The notes below the pieces were generated by a model. It saw nothing but the letters and a program-made list of their open reading frames with translations, did no database searches and was not told where the DNA came from. This document shows, in pieces, positions 58,407-64,000 of a stretch of 64,000 nt of DNA. Each line of letters begins with the position of its first letter. Within the stretch, counting starts at the first letter, position 1. The position numbers and the translations under genes were made by a program. This stretch comes from Flavobacteriales bacterium UBA7666 (lineage in GTDB: Bacteria > Bacteroidota > Bacteroidia > Flavobacteriales_D > Crocinitomicaceae), in assembly GCA_002483265.1 (NCBI GenBank), contig DLHO01000008.1, positions 74,115 to 138,114 of the forward strand, read 5' to 3'.

Positions 58407-58548
58407 GAATAGTGATTTTCTTATATAAGTTAGTAAAAAAGTTGATTTATACAATGGGCTCATTCATTTTTTTAGATCAACTTTTAATATTTTTTTTTCA
58501 TCGAAAACACCTGAAAACAATGAGTTTTTTCAAAATCATCGACCTGAA

Positions 58549-58602
58549 TACATAACTTTCTTATGTAAAAATTTGCATACCTAATATTCTTATGTATATT
58601 TG
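58549..58602 (+). promoter_or_regulatory. padR operon promoter with PadR-type inverted repeat
   Basis: TACATAA (58549-58555) and TTATGTA (58561-58567) form a perfect 7-bp inverted repeat with a 5-base spacer. TTATGTA recurs at 58590-58596, where it overlaps the -7 element TATATTTG (58595-58602). PadR proteins usually bind such inverted repeats over their own promoter. The first codon, ATG at 58607, lies only 5 bases past the -7 element, so the message may be leaderless. Confidence 0.6.
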
Positions 58603-58606
58603 TCCT

Positions 58607-58951
58607 ATGTATTCATCAGAACTTTTAAAAGGTACGCTTAAAACAATCGTTCTCAATTTGCTCAAGGACAACGGCAGAATGTACGGTTATGAGATTACCC
58701 AACGCGTCAAAGATCTCACAGGTGAGAAAATTCAAATTACCGAAGGAGCACTTTATCCAACTTTACATGCGCTTGAGTCACAAGGCGAATTAAAGACAGA
58801 AGAAGAGTTTATAGGAAAGCGAGTTAGGAAATATTATTCCCTCACTGAAAAAGGGCAGTCGACAGCCCGCGAGAAAGCAAATGAGTTGGCGGATTTCATG
58901 AATACCATGAAGTTCCTTTTGAATTTAGAGCCAAGAACTGGAAATGGTTAA
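58607..58951 (+). CDS. PadR family transcriptional regulator
   Basis: A 114-residue protein made of a single PadR winged-helix domain: LLKGTLKTIVLNLLKDNGRMYGYEITQRV, then LTGEKIQITEGALYPTLHALESQGEL and GKRVRKYYSLTEKGQSTAREK. The ATG at 58607 (MYSSELLKG) is preferred to 58592, which lies inside the promoter. PadR proteins repress their own genes and often a companion membrane gene; the start of the next gene overlaps this stop by 8 bp, so the two form a tight unit with an operator in front. In this phylum PadR genes are frequently paired with membrane proteins of the type seen here. Confidence 0.92.
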   Translation: MYSSELLKGTLKTIVLNLLKDNGRMYGYEITQRVKDLTGEKIQITEGALYPTLHALESQGELKTEEEFIGKRVRKYYSLTEKGQSTAREKANELADFMNTMKFLLNLEPRTGNG

Positions 58952-60101
58952 AGTTTCAGACGAGCAAGTTGATTTTATTCTTCATGAAATTGAAGCGCGT
59001 GGGGTTACTATTGAAGATCTGCAATGGAACCTACTGGATCACATGTGCTGTATTATTGAGAATGAAATGTCTGAAACAGACAACTTCGACCAGTTCTTTC
59101 AAGGGCTCTTGCCTCGATTTTTTAACGACAACTTGCGTGAAATTCAGGAGGAAACAGAATTGTTATTAACCTTCAAACATTTTTACGCCATGAAAAAGAC
59201 AGTAAATATCTCAGGACTTTTAGCAGCTGTATTAACCCTGATGGGATCAGTATTAAAAGTTTTTCATCTGCCGGGAGCGGGAATAGCCTTCGTTCTTGGA
59301 ATAGCCTTCTTCAGTTTAATATTTCTGCCACTAATGATTGCACTTAAATTCAGGGATGAGGGAACCAAAACAGATAAATTGGTTTTAAGTTTCGGATTTT
59401 TAGTAGGAATCGTTACCTCTTTAGGTTTTTTGTTCAAAATGATGCATTGGCCATGGGCAAACATACTGATGCTTACAGGCCTGGTATCATTTACCTTCGT
59501 GTATGTTCCTCTCTATTTCTTCACAAGAGTTAGAAGACCCGAATTGCGTTTCAATACCACTGTTAATTCTGTTTTGATGATGGCATGTGGAGGATTGTTG
59601 TTTGCAATGTACAATTTGGGTTATTCAACCAAAGTAGAAGAATCTTCCCAGCAAGCTTACCGTTTGTTGAATGAAGAAGTTCAAAAGATGGACCAACCCA
59701 GAGTAACTTCCGTAAATCAGCAGGACGTTAAGGCCTTGCAAAAGCAGGTCAAGAGATTGAATCAGGAAATCGTTGAATTAAAGTCATTGATTATCATGAA
59801 TTCTACTCAAATGACCAAGCAGGAGTATGATGCAACATCGGAAGACGAAGCTTATAGTCAGCTGCCTAAAGAAGAAGCAATGTCACGGGTTTTGAATGGA
59901 TCCATGCAAGGTAAATGGGAAAACATTTGCAAGATGACTGAAGAAGTAAACGGAAAGCTGAAAGCAGCTTATCCGGAACAAAAAGACCTGATTTTTGAAA
60001 TTAGTTCCATTGATCTGGCATCCAACACTACAAAAATTGCCTTACAGAATTTGACTTTAATCCAGATGCATCTGCGTCTGTTGAAATTAATCGCCAGCTA
60101 A
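58944..60101 (+). CDS. GldL-like multi-pass membrane protein with coiled coil, in a PadR operon
   Basis: A 385-residue protein: an N-terminal cytoplasmic helical part (~1-85), then five hydrophobic segments between about 90 and 225 and a long C-terminal coiled-coil region (VKALQKQVKRLNQEIVELKSLI). Two of the membrane segments contain the repeated motif LKVFHLPGAG (112-121) and FKMMHWPWA (170-178), the K-x-x-H-x-P pattern typical of the GldL family that powers gliding and T9SS. It is not GldL itself because gldM is absent and the topology differs. Translation is coupled to PadR by an 8-bp overlap, so its level is likely set by that repressor. A stress sensor or motor-like role is speculation. 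Confidence 0.75.
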   Translation: MVKVSDEQVDFILHEIEARGVTIEDLQWNLLDHMCCIIENEMSETDNFDQFFQGLLPRFFNDNLREIQEETELLLTFKHFYAMKKTVNISGLLAAVLTLMGSVLKVFHLPGAGIAFVLGIAFFSLIFLPLMIALKFRDEGTKTDKLVLSFGFLVGIVTSLGFLFKMMHWPWANILMLTGLVSFTFVYVPLYFFTRVRRPELRFNTTVNSVLMMACGGLLFAMYNLGYSTKVEESSQQAYRLLNEEVQKMDQPRVTSVNQQDVKALQKQVKRLNQEIVELKSLIIMNSTQMTKQEYDATSEDEAYSQLPKEEAMSRVLNGSMQGKWENICKMTEEVNGKLKAAYPEQKDLIFEISSIDLASNTTKIALQNLTLIQMHLRLLKLIAS

Positions 60102-60135
60102 ATCAAGTAATTTTTGAGTACAGTAAACAAAGCAA

Positions 60136-60170
60136 AGAGGGGAATTTTAATTAGTTCCTCTCTTTTTTTG
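60136..60170 (+). terminator. Terminator of the padR operon
   Basis: AGAGGGGAA (60136-60144) pairs with TTCCTCTCT (60155-60163) at 8 of 9 positions and is followed by TTTTTT. It starts 34 bp after the stop codon at 60101. Confidence 0.8.
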
Positions 60171-60201
60171 CACTTTTGAATCAACTTAATTGATTGATCA
60201 A

Positions 60202-60657
60202 ATGAAAATCATAAACCTTATTAGCTTATTGTGTGTTGGACTTATTGTGGTTTCGATGTTTTTACCCGTTTATGAAACCTGGGTTAGAGAATCGGAAATA
60301 GCTGCACAAACAGGTATCGGAATTTCTAAAATTTATGATGCTGGTGATAATACATTTGTTGCAGTTCACAATGGTTTTGGATCATTCTACGCAATAGTGA
60401 GTTGCTTTATAACATTTTTGCTTGCAATTGGTATTTTATTTTTGCCTCGCGAATCTTCCATACCGATCATAGCAGTAATTGTTTATCTTCTAAGTGTGAT
60501 TTTAGTTTGGATGGGAACCTTTAGTATGGGGATACCTTTTGGTGATGAGATGCTGATTGGATTCGATCTTATACTGCTATCTCAAACATTACTTATTATT
60601 CTTTCCTTTTATAAATTGCGCAAGTTAAAAGAGGAGGACAGATATGATAAATGGTAA
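60202..60657 (+). CDS. Small four-helix membrane protein, unknown
   Basis: A 151-residue integral membrane protein with four hydrophobic segments (about 5-24, 57-76, 82-102 and 110-135) and a charged cytoplasmic tail (LKEEDRYDKW). The first loop contains PVYETWVRESEIAAQTGIGISKIYDAGDN. No family recognized. The ATG at 60202 was chosen over an upstream TTG at 60190. It lies 30 bp after the padR-operon terminator and ends 58 bp before the convergent TMTC-like gene. Possibly a small solute or signalling protein; nothing firm can be said. Confidence 0.7.
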   Translation: MKIINLISLLCVGLIVVSMFLPVYETWVRESEIAAQTGIGISKIYDAGDNTFVAVHNGFGSFYAIVSCFITFLLAIGILFLPRESSIPIIAVIVYLLSVILVWMGTFSMGIPFGDEMLIGFDLILLSQTLLIILSFYKLRKLKEEDRYDKW

Positions 60658-60715
60658 TTTCAGGCTCATACTATCGTAATTCACCGAATAAAAATCGAAA
60701 TCAATTATTCTCAGA

Positions 60716-62680
60716 CTATTTTAAAAACGGACTGTATTGAGCCACTTTTGCCCTGTTTCCGGCCTGTTCATAGGAGATGACCATTAATCGAAGCGCATTC
60801 ACATTTGTAGAATCTTTGGTGTAAATCGTTTCAAATACCTGACCGGCTTCTTCGTAGTTAGCTGCAGCGCCGTAGGTGTTCCCCAAGTTGGCAGCCATTT
60901 CGATATCATTTGGAAATTTTTGAAGTCCTTTTTTGAAAACAGTCATTGCTTCTTCGTAGCGTTTTAAATTGAACAATGAAATACCATAGCGTTTGTAAAG
61001 CGCAGCGGAAGCATCTTTCCATTGGGTAGCTTTTTTTAATGCATTACCGGCTTTATTATAATCTTTTAATGAAAAATAAGCATCTCCTAAATTCCCATAC
61101 AATGAAGTGTCATTTGGATTTAGATTAATAGCTTTTTGAGTATACCGAACGGATTGATCTAATTGATTCATTCGGTAACTGACAACTCCTAAATTTGTAT
61201 AAGAACCCGCATCTAATGAATCAATGGAAATGGCTTTTTTGAAACTGGAAGCTGCTATTGACCAGTCTTGTCGCATAGCTGATGAATCCCGTTGATCGGT
61301 ATTCATTTTCAGAACACCGTAATTGAACTGGACGCGTGCACTATTTGGGCTATTCTTAACATCTGCAGTGAAAAGAGTTGTATTGGATTCCCAGACTTTG
61401 TTGCGTTCGATAGTCATAACACTAAATACAATTCCAATCAAAATCGAAATCAAGACAGCTGCAGATTGCCATTTTTCGGTTTGCTGTGACTTGAATAATG
61501 TGAATGTACCGATTACAAATGCGATAATGATTCCTAAGGAAGGAGCATAAATTAAGCGATTGGCATAAGTTGTTCCGATCAAGGAGAAGATATTCGTTAC
61601 CAAGGCTATCGAAATAAAGAAAAATAAAATTCCAAATGCAATTTCGGGTTTTGATTTACGTGTTTTTACCACAATTAATGCGGATAGAATTAAGACTAAC
61701 AATGTACTGATTACTGGAAGGGAAGTAAAGTTTAAACAAGGAATCTGATTGTAGGAATAATCATAACTCAGGTTGTACGGAGCGACAGTTTCCAACATAT
61801 AACGACCTAGAATACCGATTCCGGTAGCATAACGTGAACCATCCTCACATGCGATCAGTGAATTATCATGGTAGCCATATTGAATAGGAGGAGTAGGATC
61901 GGCGTGAATCACCGATTGATGTAAAATCAGCCATGCACCAGTAATGATAAGTAATGGCAGCAATTTCTTGAAGACAGGAATAATAGATTCTTTTTTGACC
62001 ATCCAAAAGTAAAGCCCTAAAATGGGTAGATACATAATTCCGGCTTCCTTAGACAATAAACAAGCTAAAAACAAAAGAACTGTTTTGACCGTATCGATTG
62101 TTTTTCCTTCTCTTGCTTTCAATATGCTTTGGAAGGTGAGTAGGAAGAATAGGAAACAGAGAATTTCATCCCGGCTTTTTATATTGGCAACCACTTCCGT
62201 ATGGCTTGGATGAACCATGAAAATAAGTGTGATTGCGAACGAAACCCAAACAGAATATGTTGGCAATAACTTTAAGAGAAGCTTAAAGAGTAGTCCAATT
62301 GTAAATGCATATAAAAGCACATTTACAAAATGGTGTATTCCCGGATTATTAGGTGAAAAAGCCCATTCAATTGCAAACATCACCATGGATAACGGGCGAT
62401 ATAATCCTGCATTGGCATCCCAAAATCCTTTCCAGTAAAAAGTGGAAAATAAATCAGGAATTCCTCCAAAACCTTCCTGCACAAAGCGGTTGTTTTCAAT
62501 GACAGCTAAGTCGTCCAATACGAATCCATGTTGAATAGTAGGTGCAAAGAGTAAAAAAGCAGCAATGGAAAGCATCCAAAAAAGTCTCCGTCGGATTACT
62601 TTTGAATTGTCAACTACTGGAATTACTGCAGACGCTTTTTGCGATGACTGCTTAGTGGAAGAAGGGTTTTTCTTTGACAT
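60716..62680 (-). CDS. TMTC-like membrane protein with C-terminal TPR repeats
   Basis: A 654-residue protein. The N-terminal ~400 residues hold about ten hydrophobic segments with the TMTC/PMT-like landmarks HGFVLDDLAVIENN (acidic loop), NAGLYRPLSMVMFAIEWAF and VHPSHTEVVANIKSRDEIL; SYDYSYNQIP lies in a periplasmic loop. The C-terminal ~200 residues consist of TPR repeats (DAGSYTNLGVVSYRMNQLDQSVRYT, LYGNLGDAYFSLKDYNKAGNAL, MAANLGNTYGAAANYEEAGQVF). Eukaryotic TMTC proteins are O-mannosyltransferases, and many Bacteroidota encode T9SS-linked O-glycosylation; a glycosyltransferase using a lipid-linked mannose is therefore likely but unproven here. Monocistronic. Confidence 0.85.
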   Translation of the reverse strand: MSKKNPSSTKQSSQKASAVIPVVDNSKVIRRRLFWMLSIAAFLLFAPTIQHGFVLDDLAVIENNRFVQEGFGGIPDLFSTFYWKGFWDANAGLYRPLSMVMFAIEWAFSPNNPGIHHFVNVLLYAFTIGLLFKLLLKLLPTYSVWVSFAITLIFMVHPSHTEVVANIKSRDEILCFLFFLLTFQSILKAREGKTIDTVKTVLLFLACLLSKEAGIMYLPILGLYFWMVKKESIIPVFKKLLPLLIITGAWLILHQSVIHADPTPPIQYGYHDNSLIACEDGSRYATGIGILGRYMLETVAPYNLSYDYSYNQIPCLNFTSLPVISTLLVLILSALIVVKTRKSKPEIAFGILFFFISIALVTNIFSLIGTTYANRLIYAPSLGIIIAFVIGTFTLFKSQQTEKWQSAAVLISILIGIVFSVMTIERNKVWESNTTLFTADVKNSPNSARVQFNYGVLKMNTDQRDSSAMRQDWSIAASSFKKAISIDSLDAGSYTNLGVVSYRMNQLDQSVRYTQKAINLNPNDTSLYGNLGDAYFSLKDYNKAGNALKKATQWKDASAALYKRYGISLFNLKRYEEAMTVFKKGLQKFPNDIEMAANLGNTYGAAANYEEAGQVFETIYTKDSTNVNALRLMVISYEQAGNRAKVAQYSPFLK

Positions 62681-62764
62681 ATCGATGCTAAATTAAGGTT
62701 ATTTGTCTATTGTTCGTCCCCGTTAAACAAAAAACAGGGAAAACCCGGATTCACCAAAAAAGTA

Positions 62765-62804
62765 GGTAAAATAAAAGCGGCGGTCTCATTTGAACCGCCG
62801 CTTT
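62765..62804 (-). terminator. Terminator of the SprB-repeat adhesin
   Basis: AAAGCGGCGGT (62774-62784) and ACCGCCGCTTT (62794-62804) are perfect 11-bp arms with a 9-base loop. On the minus strand a T-rich run follows. It begins 18 bp past the stop codon at 62822. Confidence 0.88.
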
Positions 62805-62821
62805 CCAATTTTAGAAATCAA

Positions 62822-64000
62822 TTATTGTTTCACCAATCTTTCGGTATGATTACCAGAAGTAGTCATAATGTTCACCAAGTAAACTCCTCTTTCAAATGTC
62901 TCAAGTGAAAGCATTTCTCCAGATTGAACCTGATTCATTGTCATGACAACTTTTCCTTGTGCATCGTAGATGATAATGAAAGCTTCGTTAACACCTGTAA
63001 AGCTAACTTTCACATCATTTTGTGCAGGGTTTGGTGTTAAAGTAACTCCAAACGAATTTTTGTTTTCATCTAGGCCAACTTGGCTAATTACAACACAATC
63101 AGATGTGTCACTACATGTGCCATTTGAAACAATTACAGCGTAAGAACCATTGGAAGTTGCCGTAAAGGTGGCATTTGTTTCACCAGCAATTGCTTGTCCG
63201 GAACAATTAATCCATTGATAAGTACCTGTTCCTGTAGCTTGTAAAGTGATGACATCCAAAGATGTGATTCCAGCTACCGGGGAAGAAACAATGGTCAAAT
63301 CTAAATTCTCGATACTATCACAACCATTTACATTCGTAAAGGATAATGTATAGAAACCAGTTGTTGTAAATGTTTGTCCATTCCAAATCAAAGAATCACA
63401 TGCTGTTGCTACAGTTGTATCTGCATCAGCAGTATTGATCGTCAAGTTAAGTGTAATAGTACTATCACAACCAGCCGAATTAGTCAATAGTTGTGTATAT
63501 GTACCACTCGTTGTATAAGTTTGACCATTTAAGGTATAACTTTCACATTCAGCTACATTCAAACTCTCAGAACTAGAGAAATTAATGGTCAAGTTCAAAG
63601 TCACTGTACTATCACAACCTGAAGCACTTGTCAACACTTGTGTATAAGTACCACTTGTGTTGTATGTTTGAGCATTCCAGGTATAACTATCACAATCTGT
63701 TGCAATAAATGAATTGGTAATTGCAGCAGGTTCTGTGATCGTAAAAATTTGATCCGCAGAACAACCATTAGCATCTGTTACAGTTACGATGCATGTTCCT
63801 AAAGAAAGTCCCGTTACAGAAAGTGTTCCGTCTCCTGTTGGATTTCCCGGAGCCCAATCATAAGTGTAACCCGGAGTTCCACCTGTTGGTGTGTTAATGG
63901 AAGCTGTTCCATCAGAATCCCCGTTACAAGACACATTTGTTTGAGCAGCAGCTGTAACAGAAATAGCCGTTGGCTCAGTAATCGTAAATGCTTGATTAGC
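62822..64000 (-). CDS. SprB-repeat adhesin with T9SS type A sorting domain, 5' part beyond window
   Basis: The frame is open without interruption from base 64000 to the stop at 62822 (392 residues visible); the start lies outside the window. The visible part begins in SprB-type repeats (ANQAFTITEPTAISVTAAAQ, then CNGDSDGTASINTPTGGTPGY, the CNG-D-G-T-A motif), continues with three copies of a 49-residue repeat (CDSYTWN...TLNLTIN), a further beta domain ending VSNGTCSDTSDC, and a C-terminal type A sorting domain (LTPNPAQNDVKVSFTG, ...GVYLVNIMTTSGN). SprB-like adhesins are surface filaments used in gliding or attachment, exported by T9SS. Its full length must be much greater than what is seen here. 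Confidence 0.9.
   Translation of the reverse strand, partial: ANQAFTITEPTAISVTAAAQTNVSCNGDSDGTASINTPTGGTPGYTYDWAPGNPTGDGTLSVTGLSLGTCIVTVTDANGCSADQIFTITEPAAITNSFIATDCDSYTWNAQTYNTSGTYTQVLTSASGCDSTVTLNLTINFSSSESLNVAECESYTLNGQTYTTSGTYTQLLTNSAGCDSTITLNLTINTADADTTVATACDSLIWNGQTFTTTGFYTLSFTNVNGCDSIENLDLTIVSSPVAGITSLDVITLQATGTGTYQWINCSGQAIAGETNATFTATSNGSYAVIVSNGTCSDTSDCVVISQVGLDENKNSFGVTLTPNPAQNDVKVSFTGVNEAFIIIYDAQGKVVMTMNQVQSGEMLSLETFERGVYLVNIMTTSGNHTERLVKQ
63287..63694 (-). repeat. Three tandem 49-residue adhesin repeats in the C-terminal region
   Basis: Units start at 63694, 63547 and 63400 (147 nt each; the last is partial). Each begins C-D/E-S-Y/L-x-W/L-N and ends in GCDSxxTLNLTIN. The spacing is exactly 49 codons. 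They form part of the T9SS adhesin at 62822-64000. Confidence 0.8.

Noticed and set aside
58407..58463. Extended start for the winged-helix gene
   Set aside because: The extra 19 residues do not resemble the family N-terminus and the ATG at 58406 is adequate.
1..64000. CRISPR arrays, rRNA and tRNA genes, insertion sequences
   Set aside because: Looked for in the intergenic gaps. No regular spaced repeats, no tRNA cloverleaf or rRNA-like sequence, and no transposase or integrase was recognized.

Overview
The window reads as chromosome from a Bacteroidota member, most likely order Flavobacteriales and plausibly a Crocinitomicaceae (Fluviicola-like) bacterium. The main support is the set of secreted proteins ending in type IX secretion (T9SS) sorting domains: type A at 634, 43805 and 62822, type B at 50844. 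Further support comes from Bacteroidota promoters (TAnnTTTG at about -7, weak or absent Shine-Dalgarno), families typical of the phylum (choice-of-anchor L, DUF4301, a sphingolipid/sulfonolipid-type oxoamine synthase) and a GldL-like membrane protein. No rRNA, tRNA, CRISPR array, transposase or phage gene was seen. The genus is inference.

Layout. 1-12.1 kb: mostly minus-strand metabolic and envelope genes. These are a flavin reductase (cut by the left edge), a choice-of-anchor L T9SS protein, an M1 peptidase, DUF1801, a compact overlapping OsmC/DUF1272/HPP/zinc-HhH operon, a methyltransferase, MarC, an orphan histidine kinase, an SPT/CFAT-like synthase, DinB and an M28 peptidase. 12.1-14.7 kb: an AT-rich accessory patch with two orphan genes, an attC-like folded repeat and a truncated reading frame, inserted upstream of ychF. 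14.7-24 kb: ychF, a minus-strand adaptor/RND/outer-membrane efflux operon preceded by a His-rich secreted protein, DUF2795 and a PduO-type cobalamin adenosyltransferase. 23.5-29.9 kb: a CsgG-like secreted protein with a c-type heme lipoprotein, a methyltransferase, DUF4301, DUF58, an EamA transporter and an outer-membrane protein.

30.1-36.4 kb: a second efflux system, TetR-TolC-adaptor-RND, with a clear palindromic operator over the TetR promoter. 36.5-39.2 kb: a three-gene unit of two unknown secreted proteins and an anchored hydrolase. 39.3-43.5 kb: pdxJ, and divergently a YdcF lipoprotein, a CBS protein, nadK and a LacI regulator. 43.8-53.6 kb: an L-type-lectin T9SS cargo, DUF4139, lysA, a methyltransferase, a lipoprotein hydrolase, and a small secreted protein coupled to a 934-residue T9SS type B cargo. 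53.7-64 kb: a carotenoid-desaturase-like enzyme, VOC, an MDR oxidoreductase, a Crp/Fnr regulator, a winged-helix protein, a PadR plus GldL-like membrane/coiled-coil operon with its own operator, a TMTC-like TPR membrane protein, and the 3' part of a SprB-repeat adhesin running off the right edge.

Most genes are ordinary. The candidates for something less described are (i) the cassette-like island at 12.9-14.7 kb, (ii) the PadR/GldL-like operon at 58.5-60.1 kb, (iii) the overlapping OsmC-DUF1272-HPP-zinc protein operon, (iv) a 21-bp-period tandem operator upstream of the TetR locus, and (v) an 18-bp perfect palindrome present at two intergenic sites about 19 kb apart.
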